From Kaistia geumhonensis (lineage in GTDB: Bacteria > Pseudomonadota > Alphaproteobacteria > Rhizobiales > Kaistiaceae), in the NCBI RefSeq assembly GCF_030815145.1, contig NZ_JAUSWJ010000001.1:1116001-1180000 (forward strand): 64,000 nucleotides of DNA. The letters are read 5' to 3'. Positions 48,801-59,361 of the stretch are shown here, piece after piece (position 1 is the first letter of the stretch; each line of letters starts with the position of its first letter). The position numbers were made by a program, and so were the translations under genes. The notes under the pieces were generated by a model. That model was not told where the DNA came from. It saw only the letters and a list, made by a program, of their open reading frames with translations, and searched no databases.

Positions 48801-50178
48801 CGGCGGCCACCAGCCGATACTCGGCGACGCGGGTCTTCTTCAGCAGCTCCGCAACAAGGAAGGCGAGCTCCAGCGACTGGTCGGCGTTGAGCCGCGGATC
48901 GCAATGGGTGTGGTAGCGGTCCGAGAGATCCTCGTCAGTGATCGCGCGTGCGCCGCCCGTGCACTCGGTGACGTTCTTGCCCGTCATCTCGATATGGATG
49001 CCGCCCGGGAACGTCCCCTCGCCCTGATGGACCTCGAAGAAGGTGCGAACCTCCTTCAGGATCAGGTCGAAGGGCCGCGTCTTGTAGCCGGTGACGGCCT
49101 TGATCGTGTTGCCGTGCATCGGATCGCAGGACCACACGACGGAGCGGCCCTCGCGCTCGACAGCGCGGATCAACTGCGGCAGGTGGTCATAGACCTTGTT
49201 GGCGCCGAAGCGGCAAATGAGCGTCAGCCGGCCCGGCTCGTTGTCCGGGTTGAGCGCGTCGATGAGCTGCAGCAGGCCGTCACCGGTGAGCGAGGGACCG
49301 CATTTGAGACCGATCGGGTTCTTCACGCCGCGCATATATTCGACATGGGCGTGGTCAACCTGGCGCGTGCGATCGCCGATCCACAGCATGTGGCCGGAGG
49401 TGGCGTACCAGTCGCCGCTCGTCGAATCGACGCGCGTCATCGCCTGCTCGTAGCCGAGCAGCAGCGCCTCATGGGAGGTGAAGAACTCGGTCGAGCGCAG
49501 CGAGGGCGTCGTGTCCGGGTTGATGCCGCAGGCGCGCATGAAGGCCATGGTCTCGGAGATGCGGTCCGCGATCTCCTGATAGTGATGACCCTGCGGGCTG
49601 TCCTTCACGAAGCCGAGCATCCACTGATGCACATGCTCGAGATTGGCATAGCCGCCCTGCGCGAAGGCGCGCAGCAGGTTGAGCGTCGCGGCGGACTGGC
49701 GATAGGCGTCCTCGACCCGGCGCGGATCGGGGATGCGGGCCGCCGGCGTGAACTCGATGCCGTTGATGTTGTCGCCGCGATAGGAGGGCAGCTCCACGTC
49801 GCCGATCTTCTCCATCGGCGCCGAGCGCGGCTTGGCGAACTGGCCGGCGATGCGGCCGACCTTCACCACCGGCATCTGGCCGGCGAAGGTCAGCACCACC
49901 GCCATCTGCAGGAAGACGCGGAAGAAATCGCGGATGTTGTCGGGGTGATGCTCGGCGAAGCTCTCGGCACAGTCGCCACCCTGCAGCAGGAAGGCCTCGC
50001 CGCGCGCAACGGACGCCAGCCCCTTCTTCAGCTGCCGCGCCTCGCCGGCAAAGACCAGCGGCGGATAGCTGGCGATGCGGGCCTCGACCGCGGCCAGCGC
50101 CGCCTGGTCGGGATAATCCGGCACCTGCTGGATGGGCTTTTCCCGCCAGCTCGCGGGGCTCCAGCTCGTCTTGGTCAT
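48790..50178 (-). CDS. 3-deoxy-7-phosphoheptulonate synthase, class II
   Basis: This is a 462-aa plant-type DAHP synthase that condenses phosphoenolpyruvate and erythrose 4-phosphate, the first step of the shikimate pathway. Seen: [19 protein letters not shown] N-terminus ([15 protein letters not shown]), [63 protein letters not shown] and [10 protein letters not shown] with metal ligands. ATG 50178 is the canonical N-terminus, so the longer reading is rejected. No other aromatic-biosynthesis gene is near. Feedback sensitivity cannot be judged from sequence. Confidence 0.96.
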   Translation of the reverse strand: MTKTSWSPASWREKPIQQVPDYPDQAALAAVEARIASYPPLVFAGEARQLKKGLASVARGEAFLLQGGDCAESFAEHHPDNIRDFFRVFLQMAVVLTFAGQMPVVKVGRIAGQFAKPRSAPMEKIGDVELPSYRGDNINGIEFTPAARIPDPRRVEDAYRQSAATLNLLRAFAQGGYANLEHVHQWMLGFVKDSPQGHHYQEIADRISETMAFMRACGINPDTTPSLRSTEFFTSHEALLLGYEQAMTRVDSTSGDWYATSGHMLWIGDRTRQVDHAHVEYMRGVKNPIGLKCGPSLTGDGLLQLIDALNPDNEPGRLTLICRFGANKVYDHLPQLIRAVEREGRSVVWSCDPMHGNTIKAVTGYKTRPFDLILKEVRTFFEVHQGEGTFPGGIHIEMTGKNVTECTGGARAITDEDLSDRYHTHCDPRLNADQSLELAFLVAELLKKTRVAEYRLVAAGGL

Positions 50179-50303
50179 GGTCGGCTCCACACGGCGTCCG
50201 GCCGCTTCGGCGCCCGAGCGCCCTGCCGTCCGCTTCTCAAAAAGGTGCAGCCTTATACACGCCCCTCCCCCGCCCCGCCAATCGAAGCCGTTGCTGCGCC
50301 GCA

Positions 50304-51098
50304 TCACGCCGCGGCGAGCGCGCGCATGCGGGCGGCGGTTTCCTCGCCGGCCGGGAAGAAGGCCTCGATGGCGATTTCGGAAAGCGTGACGTCAGCGGGG
50401 CCGCCGAAGACGGTGGTCGTCGAGAGGAACGAGAGCTCGCCATCGCCATGGCGAAGGCGCAGCGGCACGGCGATGCCGGCCAGTTCGCCGGCCCTCGGTC
50501 GTTCGCGAGCGAGCGGTCGCGGCAGCGCTTCCATCTCGGCGAGAAGATCGGCCAGAACCGCGTCACCCGTCAGATCGACCTCATGCGCCAGGCGGCGAAG
50601 CATATGGCCGCGCCATGCCGGAAAATCGACGATGCGCGGCGCGAGGCCGCCGGGGTGGAGCGACAGCCGCACCACATTGACCGGCGAAACCAGCAGCGCG
50701 GGATCGACTCCCTCGACGAGCGTCCCGACGGCGGCGTTCGCCTCGAGCATGGTCCAGTGCCGGTCGACCGCGAGCGCCGGGTAGGGCATGTGGCCGCCGA
50801 CGATGCGGCGGACCACCTCCCGCGCCGCACCGAGGCCGGGATCGTCGAGCCGCCGCGCCGGGTGGACGGGCGCATAGCCGGCGGCGACGAGCAGGAGATT
50901 CTGCTCGCGGAGCGGGAGGGCGAGTTCCTCGGCGAGGCGCAGCACCATGGTGCGGCTCGGCTGCGAACGGCCGGTTTCGAGGAAGGAGAGATGCCGCGTC
51001 GAGAGGCCCGCCTCTCCGGCGAGCTCCATCTGCGACAGGCGCCGGCGACGGCGCCACTCCTTCAGTTCCTCCCCGAACGACGTTTGCGACAGGCTCAT
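50304..51098 (-). CDS. XRE-family regulator with MmyB-like ligand-binding domain
   Basis: This is a 264-aa protein with an N-terminal helix-turn-helix (residues ~8-65: [20 protein letters not shown] then [20 protein letters not shown]) and a C-terminal PAS-like MmyB domain ([20 protein letters not shown] and [18 protein letters not shown]). Such regulators, widespread in actino- and proteobacteria, often control an adjacent short-chain dehydrogenase or NTF2-like gene; here the divergent neighbour is an NTF2-like protein. ATG 51098 has GGGGAGGAG upstream. The ligand is unknown (fatty acid-like molecules bind some relatives). Confidence 0.92.
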   Translation of the reverse strand: MSLSQTSFGEELKEWRRRRRLSQMELAGEAGLSTRHLSFLETGRSQPSRTMVLRLAEELALPLREQNLLLVAAGYAPVHPARRLDDPGLGAAREVVRRIVGGHMPYPALAVDRHWTMLEANAAVGTLVEGVDPALLVSPVNVVRLSLHPGGLAPRIVDFPAWRGHMLRRLAHEVDLTGDAVLADLLAEMEALPRPLARERPRAGELAGIAVPLRLRHGDGELSFLSTTTVFGGPADVTLSEIAIEAFFPAGEETAARMRALAAA

Positions 51099-51239
51099 GG
51101 GCTCCTCCCCGGTGCGAAACCTAGCCCGCCGGCCGCGGCGGACCAATGACCTCGGAGGTAATCGACCGCTCGCGGCCCCTGCTGCACCGTCAGGAGCGTC
51201 GCAGCCGGCCAGTGACCGGCCCAACCCCGGAGACCCATC

Positions 51240-51629
51240 ATGACAGTCAACACCACCGCCACCCCGGACGCCGCCACGCTCGCCGCCCGCTATATCGCCG
51301 CCTGGAACGCCACCGATCCGGCCGAGCGGCGCCGTCTCATCGCAGAGGCCTTCACGGGCGACGCCAGCTATGCCGATCCCCTCGCCAGCGTCTCCGGCCA
51401 TGACGGGCTCGACGCGCTGATCGGCGCCATGCAGGAACGCTTCGCGGGTCTTTCCTTCCGTCTCGCCGGAAAGGCGGACGGCTACGGATCCAACCTGCGC
51501 TTCAGCTGGGAGCTTGCTCACGGGGGCGGCCCGGCGCTGGCGGGCGGGACCGACTTCGCGACCGTCTCGGACGGCCGGATCGGCCGCGTGACCGGCTTCC
51601 TCGACTTCGTGCCGGACGGCGTCGCCTGA
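51240..51629 (+). CDS. NTF2-like (SnoaL-type) protein
   Basis: This is a 129-aa protein with an NTF2-like alpha+beta barrel: AARYIAAWNATDPAERRRLI, the DPLASVSGHDGLDALIGAMQ pattern and a C-terminal beta region ending VTGFLDFVPD. Members act as isomerases, hydrolases or ligand-binding proteins. It is divergent from the XRE/MmyB regulator (141-bp gap), a recurrent pairing that suggests control by it. Its last 112 bp overlap the convergent AlkA gene on the other strand. Confidence 0.82.
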   Translation: MTVNTTATPDAATLAARYIAAWNATDPAERRRLIAEAFTGDASYADPLASVSGHDGLDALIGAMQERFAGLSFRLAGKADGYGSNLRFSWELAHGGGPALAGGTDFATVSDGRIGRVTGFLDFVPDGVA

Positions 51630-52489
51630 TCGGCGAGCGACGCCCAGAGATGAACCGTGGCGAGGCTGCGATGCGGTGCGAAGGCCCGCATCGCGGCCTC
51701 CTGCTCGGCCGGCGTCGGACGGCGATCAAGCCCATGCAGGCGCTGGAGGCCCGTGGCGAGGCCGGAATCGCCGATCGGCGCCGTATCGGCATGGCCGAAA
51801 CCGCGCAGCAGCACATAGCGCGCGGTCCACGGGCCAATGCCCGGCAAGGCGACGAGAGCGGCCTCGACAACGCCGGCCTCTTTGCCCGCCAGCGCATCGA
51901 GATCCGGCTGGCCTGCCGCAACGGCCGCGGCGACGCCGGTGAGATAGCGCGCCTTGGCACGGGAGAACCGCCGCGATGCGAGCGCCGCCGGATCGATCGC
52001 CGCCACCTCGGCGGGACCCGGATGGGCGACGAGCCCGCTCGGCGCGTGACGGATGCCCGCGAGATCGACCATCTCCCGGCGAAGCGCAGCCGCGAAGGTC
52101 AGGTTGATCTGCTGCCCGATCACCGCCCAGCAAAGCGCCTCGAACACGGTGGCGGTCAGCGGGATCCGCAGTCCCCGACGCGCACCGACCAGCGCCGCGG
52201 AGGCCGGATGCGCCTCGAAGGCGTCAGGGTCGGACAGGAGGCCCAGCATCCGCCGCGCCATGGTCTCGATGGCCGCCTCGGCCGCGTCCGACAGCGACCG
52301 GTCGGCCGAGAGCCGCGCCTCGTCGCCGGCGATCTCGAGCGTGACGAGCACCGGCCCGCCGTCTACGACGAGCGGTTTCTCGATCCGCGCGCCCGTGACG
52401 CGCTCCGAAAGGCTCGCCGGGTCGCGGCCGTGATAGGCGAGGACCTCCGCCGCCCGGTAGTCGGGCGGCAAGGGCATGACGCGGACCAT
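51518..52489 (-). CDS. DNA-3-methyladenine glycosylase II (AlkA-like, HhH-GPD)
   Basis: This base-excision-repair glycosylase of about 323 aa removes alkylated bases. Seen: FEALCWAVIGQQINLTFAAA, the hairpin LPGIGPWTARYVLLRGFGHA and APIGDSGLATGLQRL, whose Asp is placed as the HhH-GPD catalytic residue. Its ATG at 52489 shares one base with the stop of the upstream Ada-zinc-domain gene (TGATG), implying translational coupling. The final ~37 residues (after HLWASLADQA) are Ser/Pro/Arg-rich and antisense to the NTF2-like gene, so the original stop was probably lost. A second ATG at 52477 is possible. Confidence 0.88.
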   Translation of the reverse strand: MVRVMPLPPDYRAAEVLAYHGRDPASLSERVTGARIEKPLVVDGGPVLVTLEIAGDEARLSADRSLSDAAEAAIETMARRMLGLLSDPDAFEAHPASAALVGARRGLRIPLTATVFEALCWAVIGQQINLTFAAALRREMVDLAGIRHAPSGLVAHPGPAEVAAIDPAALASRRFSRAKARYLTGVAAAVAAGQPDLDALAGKEAGVVEAALVALPGIGPWTARYVLLRGFGHADTAPIGDSGLATGLQRLHGLDRRPTPAEQEAAMRAFAPHRSLATVHLWASLADQATPSGTKSRKPVTRPIRPSETVAKSVPPASAGPPP

Positions 52490-52680
52490 CAGGCCGCGCG
52501 GTCCGGCCGGCAGCGGAGGCACGCGCGATAGCCGGACGCCTCGGCGCCGGCGGCATCGGAGAAGAAGCGGACATTCTTCGGCAGCGGCGCCCGCGACGCG
52601 CAATCCGGCCGGCAATAGATGCCGGTCGTCGCCACTGCATAGAGCCGCGCCCCTGCCGGAAACGCCACCGTCGTCGTCAT
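52489..52680 (-). CDS. Stand-alone Ada metal-binding domain protein
   Basis: This protein of only 63 aa corresponds to the N-terminal zinc domain of Ada. Seen: LYAVATTGIYCRPDCASRAP with the C-x3-C pair (first Cys equivalent to methyl-accepting Cys38 of E. coli Ada), RFFSDAAGAEASGYRACLRC giving C-x2-C, and a terminal R-P-D-R. In Ada this domain takes methyl groups from DNA phosphotriesters and then activates transcription through an AraC-type domain, which is absent here. It is coupled to alkA by a TGATG overlap. It may be a sensor, a DNA-targeting partner of AlkA or a remnant of a fusion. The start is ATG 52680. Confidence 0.82.
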   Translation of the reverse strand: MTTTVAFPAGARLYAVATTGIYCRPDCASRAPLPKNVRFFSDAAGAEASGYRACLRCRPDRAA

Positions 52681-52759
52681 CGTTCGCCTCGTCGCTCGCT
52701 GATCGCCCAGCGGAGGATGCCGCCAGGTTGATCGCGGCAACACCCGTTTCCTGGCGCGG

Positions 52760-54043
52760 TCAGTGGCGGTCCTTCGCCCAGAGATAGAGGCCGATGCCGA
52801 CGCCCATTACCGAGAGGAAGACCAGGTAGTGGGCATGCGCCATGGGGTCGGATTTGAGCGCCACCGTGACGAGCAGCGGCGTCAGCCCGCCGAAGATCGC
52901 GTAGGCGATATTGTAGGCGAAGGAGACGCCGGTGAAGCGCACGGCCGGCGGGAAGGCCTTGACCAGCACATAGGGCACCGCGCCGATGACGCCGACTGAG
53001 AAGCCGGCGAGCGCCGAGAGAAGGAAGAGGCTCGACGCGTCGCTTGCGACCGAGGAATAGAAGTAGAAGGTCGCGGCGCCGAGGAAGACGCTGCCGAAGG
53101 TGAAGAAGCGGCCGGCGCCGATGCGGTCGACCGTGAGGCCGGCAAGCACGCAGCCGACCGTCAGGAACAGGGTCGCGATCGAATTGGCGGTCAGCGCCTC
53201 GCCGGCCGGGATCTTGTAGAGCGTCTGCAACAGCGTCGGCGTCATCAGGATCGCCACGACGATCGCTCCCGACAGCATCCAGGTCAGCAGCATCGAGAGG
53301 ATCGTGGCGCCCTTGTGCGCGCGCAGCACCTCGCCGAGCGGCAGGCCCGCCGAGAGCGCCTTCGCCGCCTTCAGCTCGCGGAACACCGGCGTCTCGTCGA
53401 GCCAGCGGCGGAGATAGACGGCAACGAGGCCGAAGACACCGCCGAGCGCGAAGGGGATGCGCCAGCCATAGGCCATCACCTCGTCGGGCGTGAACACGAC
53501 ATTGACGGCGGTCGCGATCAGCGAGCCGAGCAGAATGCCCGCGGTGAGGCCGCAGGTGAGGATGCCGCAGGCGAGGCCGATGCGATGGACCGGGACATGC
53601 TCGGACACGAAGGTCCAGGCGCCGGGCACCTCGCCGCCGATCGCCGCGCCCTGCAGCACGCGCATGGTGAGCAGGAGGATCGGCGCCGCGATGCCGATCG
53701 AGGCATAGGTCGGCAGCACGGCGATGCCGAGCGTAGAAAGCGCCATCAGCAGGATCGACAGCGTGAACATGCGCTTGCGGCCGAGCTTGTCGCCGAAATG
53801 CGCCATCACGAGCCCGCCGAGTGGCCGTGCCAGATAACCGGCGGCGAAGATGCCAAAGGCCTGCAACTGCTGCACCCATTCCGGAATCTCCGGCGGGAAG
53901 AACAGGTGACCGAGCACGGTCACGAAGAAGACGAAGATGATGAAGTCGTAGAATTCGAGCGCGCCGCCGAGGGCGGACAAAGCGAGGGTCTTGTAGTCGC
54001 GGCCGTCGAGCAGGCGACGGCCGGGGGCGGCAACTGCAGTCAT
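52760..54043 (-). CDS. MFS transporter, metabolite:H+ symporter (MHS) family
   Basis: This is a 427-aa twelve-helix transporter of the MHS (KgtP/ProP/citrate) branch. Seen: LGGALEFYDFIIFVFFVTVL (diagnostic G-x-x-x-E-x-Y/F-D in helix 1), FGDKLGRKRMFTLSILLMAL with the MFS A-motif, GAAIGGEVPGAWTFVSEHVP and RRWLDETPVFREL. MHS members take up organic acids or osmolytes with protons; the substrate is unknown. It stands alone, 80 bp from the Ada/AlkA pair on the same strand. Confidence 0.9.
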   Translation of the reverse strand: MTAVAAPGRRLLDGRDYKTLALSALGGALEFYDFIIFVFFVTVLGHLFFPPEIPEWVQQLQAFGIFAAGYLARPLGGLVMAHFGDKLGRKRMFTLSILLMALSTLGIAVLPTYASIGIAAPILLLTMRVLQGAAIGGEVPGAWTFVSEHVPVHRIGLACGILTCGLTAGILLGSLIATAVNVVFTPDEVMAYGWRIPFALGGVFGLVAVYLRRWLDETPVFRELKAAKALSAGLPLGEVLRAHKGATILSMLLTWMLSGAIVVAILMTPTLLQTLYKIPAGEALTANSIATLFLTVGCVLAGLTVDRIGAGRFFTFGSVFLGAATFYFYSSVASDASSLFLLSALAGFSVGVIGAVPYVLVKAFPPAVRFTGVSFAYNIAYAIFGGLTPLLVTVALKSDPMAHAHYLVFLSVMGVGIGLYLWAKDRH

Positions 54044-54236
54044 GATTGTTTCACTCCCGGCCTTGGCGCCGGTTCTCGTTCGGGGATCGGCGTTCTTTGA
54101 TCCGTCGGAGCGGGATTCACAAGCGGAAATCCGCCGCAGCGTTACGGCCGCGATCCGAGGCAGCGCCGTTCTTCACCTCTTGCTCAGGGAGAGGTCAGCG
54201 CGCCGAACGCGGCCAATGGGGAATTACGGCGTATCC

Positions 54237-54291
54237 GGTGAGGGCAATCTCCTCACCCGGACCTTTGGTCCGCTCTCTCCCGATGGGAGAG
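54237..54291. repeat. Cluster of three small hairpins downstream of gor
   Basis: Three consecutive inverted repeats are visible: GGTGAGG/CCTCACC (54237-54257), GGACC/GGTCC (54259-54271) and CTCTCCC/GGGAGAG (54275-54291). They lie just past the gor stop (minus strand). None has a T-run. They may act as a transcript 3' structure or belong to a dispersed intergenic palindrome also seen near 45500. The rest of the 54044-54308 gap shows nothing else supported. Confidence 0.5.
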
Positions 54292-54308
54292 TGAACCGCC
54301 GCGGCTCT

Positions 54309-55688
<1,380 letters not shown>

Positions 55689-55723
55689 GCGGGCCCCTTC
55701 AGGCTTTCAGACTGCGCAGCCGA

Positions 55724-56230
55724 TCAGAGATCGACGCCCTTCTTCTTCAGCTCCTCGCGCGACTTCTCGTAGAGCTCCTCGCCGATGCGATCGGACCAGC
55801 CCTTCACGGACTGCAGCGTCTCGGCGACGACCTTCGGGCCGATATCGGCGAGCTTGGCGCCGGCCGGGCTCTTGTAGAAGGCGGTGATCGCGTTGAGCTC
55901 GTCCTCGGTGAAGTACTTCGCCCAGATGCGCGCGACGTCGTTGTCGAGATCGTTGCGGCGCGGCACGAGGTCGAGCGCCTCCTGCTCGACGACCTGGCCG
56001 ATCAGCTGGTGCTGGTCGGGACGCAGGCGGATCAGGCGGTTCTGCACCTGCTGCGAGAGCAGCGGCAGCAGATTGTCGAAGCCCTTCGAGGTCTTCGCAG
56101 CCTGGACGGCCGCGACGGCCGCCTTCAGATGCGACTCGGTCACTTCCTGGGCGTTCGCGGCGGCGACGCAGCCGACCATGAGGCCGAGCGCGACCACGGC
56201 GGCGCGGAACGACGTGCGGATGAAAGTCAT
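55724..56230 (-). CDS. DUF2059 secreted protein
   Basis: This is a 168-aa protein with a signal peptide (AAVVALGLMVGCVAAANA, cleavage near AQEVTE) and a helical DUF2059 domain: FTEDELNAITAFYKSPAGAK is the diagnostic segment, followed by a C-terminal helical tail of Lys/Glu residues. Function unknown; DUF2059 proteins are periplasmic. ATG 56230 (MTFIRTSFRA) has GGGAG upstream. It sits between rpiA and gor on the same strand, with a 29-bp gap to rpiA. Confidence 0.88.
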   Translation of the reverse strand: MTFIRTSFRAAVVALGLMVGCVAAANAQEVTESHLKAAVAAVQAAKTSKGFDNLLPLLSQQVQNRLIRLRPDQHQLIGQVVEQEALDLVPRRNDLDNDVARIWAKYFTEDELNAITAFYKSPAGAKLADIGPKVVAETLQSVKGWSDRIGEELYEKSREELKKKGVDL

Positions 56231-56259
56231 GAAACCGGCTCCCTTCGGGGCGAAGAAGT

Positions 56260-56958
56260 TCAGGCGCCCAACCAGACGACGCCATCGGGACGGGCGATCA
56301 CGGCAGCAGTCGCAAGGCCGATGAAGAGACCATGTTCGACCACCCCCGGAATCGCCGCCAGGGCAAGGCTCATGGCTTCTGGCTCGCGAATGAGGCCAAA
56401 AGATGCATCGACGATGGCGTGGCCGCCATCGGTGACGAAGGGGGCGCCGTCGGCGGCGAGGCGCCGTTTCAGCGTCACCTGCTGGCCGAGGCGATGCGCC
56501 GCCGCCTCGATGGCGTGGAGGGTCGCGCCGAAGCCGAAATGGTTGACCTCGATGGGCAGCGGGAAAGCGCCGAGCCGGTCGACGAGCTTCGAGCCATCGG
56601 CGATGACGATCATGCGGTCGGATGCCGCGGCGACGATCTTCTCGCGCAGCAGCGCGCCGCCGCCGCCTTTGATGAGCTGCAGCGAACGGTCGAGCTCGTC
56701 GGCGCCGTCGATGGTGAGATCGAGATGCGGCGTCTCGTCGAGCGTCGTCAGCGGAATGCCCTCCTCGCGGGCGAGCTTCGCGGTGCGCTCCGATGTCGGG
56801 ACGCCGACGATATGGAGGCCGCCGCGCACGCGCTCGCCGAGGCCGCGGACGAGATGGACGGCCGTCGAGCCGGTGCCGATGCCGAGCTTCATGCCGTTCG
56901 TGACATGCTCGAGCGCCGCCAGCGCCGCCTGCCGCTTCAGATCGTCGGTGTCGGTCAT
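56260..56958 (-). CDS. rpiA: Ribose-5-phosphate isomerase A
   Basis: This is a 232-aa enzyme that interconverts ribose 5-phosphate and ribulose 5-phosphate in the pentose phosphate pathway. Seen: [20 protein letters not shown] (phosphate-binding GTGST), [29 protein letters not shown] with the catalytic Asp/Glu region, and [19 protein letters not shown] 56958 (MTDTDDLKR) begins the family-like sequence. It shares a divergent region with gph; both act in sugar-phosphate metabolism. Confidence 0.96.
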   Translation of the reverse strand: MTDTDDLKRQAALAALEHVTNGMKLGIGTGSTAVHLVRGLGERVRGGLHIVGVPTSERTAKLAREEGIPLTTLDETPHLDLTIDGADELDRSLQLIKGGGGALLREKIVAAASDRMIVIADGSKLVDRLGAFPLPIEVNHFGFGATLHAIEAAAHRLGQQVTLKRRLAADGAPFVTDGGHAIVDASFGLIREPEAMSLALAAIPGVVEHGLFIGLATAAVIARPDGVVWLGA

Positions 56959-57118
56959 CCTCGCCCTCGCCTCCGCCTCGTCGCACCCGGCGTGCCGGAG
57001 CCGTGTGTTAGCACGGGGTCCGGGCCGCGCCAACGTCCGCGCTCCCTTCCGCTCTGCCCTTGCCGCCGCGATGGTCGCGGCTATGCTCGCGCTCCTTTCG
57101 GAAAGGACCCGACGCCCG

Positions 57119-57802
57119 ATGCGCCCCACTCTCGTCTTCGATCTCGACGGCACGCTGGTCGACACCGCCGCCGATCTCGTCGCCACGCTCAACGTCATCC
57201 TGGAGCGCGAGGGCCTCGCCGCGGTGCCCTATGCCGACGCTGTGCCGATGGTCGGTCACGGCGCGCGCGTCCTGATCGAGCGCGGCCTCGCCGCCAACGG
57301 CGCGACCCGCGAGGCGGCGCTCATCGACCGCATGTTCGACGACTATATCGCGCATTACGCGGCCAATATCGCCGTCGGCAGCCGGCCTTTCCCCGGCGTC
57401 GTCGCGGCGCTCGACGCCTTCGCTTCGCGCGGCTGGCTGCTCGCGGTCTGCACCAACAAGCTCGAGCATCTCTCGCTGAAGCTGCTCTCTGAACTCGGCC
57501 TTGCTGATCGCTTCGATGCCATCTGCGGCGCCGATACGTTTCTGGCGAGGAAGCCCGACCCGATCGCCCTCACCGAGACCATCCGCCGCGCCGGCGGCGT
57601 CGCCGAGGCGGCGATCATGGTCGGCGACTCGCGGACGGATATCGACACGGCCAAGGCCGCCGCGATCCCCGTGGTGGCCGTCGATTTCGGCTACACCCCC
57701 GTGCCGGTGACGGAACTCGGACCGGACATCGTCATCAGCCACTATGACGATCTCGAAGCAGCCGTGGCGCGGCTGCGGCCGGACCTCGTCGGCCAGGCAT
57801 AG
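57119..57802 (+). CDS. gph: Phosphoglycolate phosphatase-like HAD hydrolase
   Basis: This is a 227-aa haloacid-dehalogenase phosphatase. Seen: motif [18 protein letters not shown] (nucleophile Asp), a helical cap, motif II VCTNK, Lys in LARKPDP and motif [17 protein letters not shown]. The gph assignment, removal of 2-phosphoglycolate from DNA 3'-end repair or photorespiration-like reactions, rests on family resemblance and length; other HAD substrates are possible. ATG 57119 is preceded by AAAGGA. It converges with the amidohydrolase gene (18-bp gap). Confidence 0.85.
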   Translation: MRPTLVFDLDGTLVDTAADLVATLNVILEREGLAAVPYADAVPMVGHGARVLIERGLAANGATREAALIDRMFDDYIAHYAANIAVGSRPFPGVVAALDAFASRGWLLAVCTNKLEHLSLKLLSELGLADRFDAICGADTFLARKPDPIALTETIRRAGGVAEAAIMVGDSRTDIDTAKAAAIPVVAVDFGYTPVPVTELGPDIVISHYDDLEAAVARLRPDLVGQA

Positions 57803-57820
57803 GGCCCCGGCGCCCTGCCC

Positions 57821-59293
57821 TCAGCGGAGGCCGGCGCCGAAATGGCAGCCGCAGCCGTAGTAGCGGCGGACGGCGCGCTTCATCGCCGCCGTGGCGGCGT
57901 CGTCGGGCGGCACGGCGTTCCATGAGCGCTTCGCCTCGCCGATCAGCTCGGCCTCCAGCGCGGGACGATCGACGGTGACGCAGCGGCCATCGGCGACGAT
58001 TACGCGCCCGCCGACGATCAGGCGGCGGATATGTTTCCGCGTCGCCCGCGTCAGCAGGACATTGGTCGGATCGGCATCGGCCGCGAGCACATCCGCCGTC
58101 ATGGCGGCATAGTCGAGTTCAAGGATATCGGCCGGCGCGCCCGGCGCGATCCGCCCGCCGCCGTCCTCGCCGATCACCGCCCGGCGGCCATCGACGGTCG
58201 CGCCTTCGAACAGCCGCGCCGCCGTCAGCACGTCGTCGAGGCCGAAGCCGCGGTGATTGAGCCAGACGAGCCGCATTTCGCGCAGCATGTCGTCGTCGTC
58301 GTCTAGCGGTTGCGCATCCAGCCCGACGCCGAAGCGCGTGCCGGCCCCGATGAAGTCCGCGACCGGCGCGATGCCGGAGCGCAGGCGGAAATTGGAGGAC
58401 GTGTTCACCGAGACGATCACGCCACGCTCGGCGAGCAGCGCGCTTTCATCGGCGGTCAGATAGACGCCATGCGCGATCGAGAGGCGCGGCGACAGCAGGC
58501 CGATCTCGTCGAGCTGGCGGACGATGCCGTCCGGATAGGCATGGTCGGCCCATTCGCGCTGATAGCGGGTCTCGAGCAGATGCATATGGATGCGCCGGCC
58601 GTTCACCGCCGAGGCCTCGGCGATCGCGGCGAGCGAGGCGTCCGACACCCATTGTGCGCCGACCGGGCAATACTGGATGGAGAAGCGCTCATGCTCGAAC
58701 GCTGCCATCTCCTCCACGCGGCGGAGATAGGCCTTCACCTCCTTCGGCGGCCCGAGGCGCGCTTCCAGCCGCGGCCGCAGCGCCGGGTCGGCGGCGGCGA
58801 GAAACGTCTTCTGATCGCCATAGACGAGCGGATTGCGATCGGTGAACGGCGCCGCGAAGGCGACATGGATGCCGACATCGGCGGCCGCGCGTGAAACCGC
58901 CTCGCATTCCTCGAGGATGCGGCTCTCGTCCTGCGGGCCGTGACTGTGGTTGGTGGCGCAAATTCCGCCCTCGGCCATGCGCGCGAAAGCGACGGCCGCG
59001 CGGCGATAGGCATCGAGCTTCGGCTCGCGCGACAGCGTCGGAATCCAGGCTTCGAGGCCATCGTCGACGGCGCCGAAGGCGAGCGTGCGCAAGCCGCGGC
59101 CATGGTCATGGGCATTGACGGGCGCGGCAATCGCCATGGTCCCGGTCTTGGCGCCTCCCAGCGGCGTTACGGCTGCGATGCGACCGTCCTCGATGCTGAT
59201 CCGCGCAGGGCCGCTCGCCGCCCCCTTGCCGGGATTGGCCAGGATGGCGCCGACATCGATATGGGCAAGCGACGAAGATTGAGGCACGGTCAC
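57821..59293 (-). CDS. Metal-dependent amidohydrolase (cytosine deaminase-like)
   Basis: This is a 490-aa amidohydrolase-superfamily protein. Seen: the first metal motif in APVNAHDHGRGL, later metal His sites HMHLLETR and IAHGVYLT, and the Asp site FGVGLDAQPLDDDDDM, giving a mononuclear deaminase-like centre, with the flanking beta-sandwich (ILANPGKG at the N-terminus, IVGGRVIVADGR at the C-terminus). It may deaminate a nucleobase, triazine or related ring; the substrate is unknown. The C-terminus ends with C-x-C (YYGCGCHFG), which is unusual. Two perfect inverted repeats lie just upstream. Confidence 0.82.
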   Translation of the reverse strand: MTVPQSSSLAHIDVGAILANPGKGAASGPARISIEDGRIAAVTPLGGAKTGTMAIAAPVNAHDHGRGLRTLAFGAVDDGLEAWIPTLSREPKLDAYRRAAVAFARMAEGGICATNHSHGPQDESRILEECEAVSRAAADVGIHVAFAAPFTDRNPLVYGDQKTFLAAADPALRPRLEARLGPPKEVKAYLRRVEEMAAFEHERFSIQYCPVGAQWVSDASLAAIAEASAVNGRRIHMHLLETRYQREWADHAYPDGIVRQLDEIGLLSPRLSIAHGVYLTADESALLAERGVIVSVNTSSNFRLRSGIAPVADFIGAGTRFGVGLDAQPLDDDDDMLREMRLVWLNHRGFGLDDVLTAARLFEGATVDGRRAVIGEDGGGRIAPGAPADILELDYAAMTADVLAADADPTNVLLTRATRKHIRRLIVGGRVIVADGRCVTVDRPALEAELIGEAKRSWNAVPPDDAATAAMKRAVRRYYGCGCHFGAGLR

Positions 59294-59344
59294 GCATCCT
59301 TCCGCTGCCGCGCGACAAGCTCGGCTGTCCGGCCAGGCATGCTA

Positions 59345-59354
59345 TTGTCGACAA
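59345..59354. promoter_or_regulatory. TTGTCGACAA palindrome upstream of the amidohydrolase gene
   Basis: A perfect 10-bp palindrome lies about 52 bp upstream of the amidohydrolase ATG. It resembles the short T-T-G-T-x-x-A-C-A-A operators used by GntR-family regulators. No regulator gene is adjacent, so assignment is speculative. Confidence 0.35.
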
Positions 59355-59361
59355 AGCCCGG

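Noticed and set aside
48904-50784. Long plus-strand frame antisense to the DAHP synthase and XRE genes
   Set aside because: It is the antisense of two well-identified genes; low-complexity composition and no motif.
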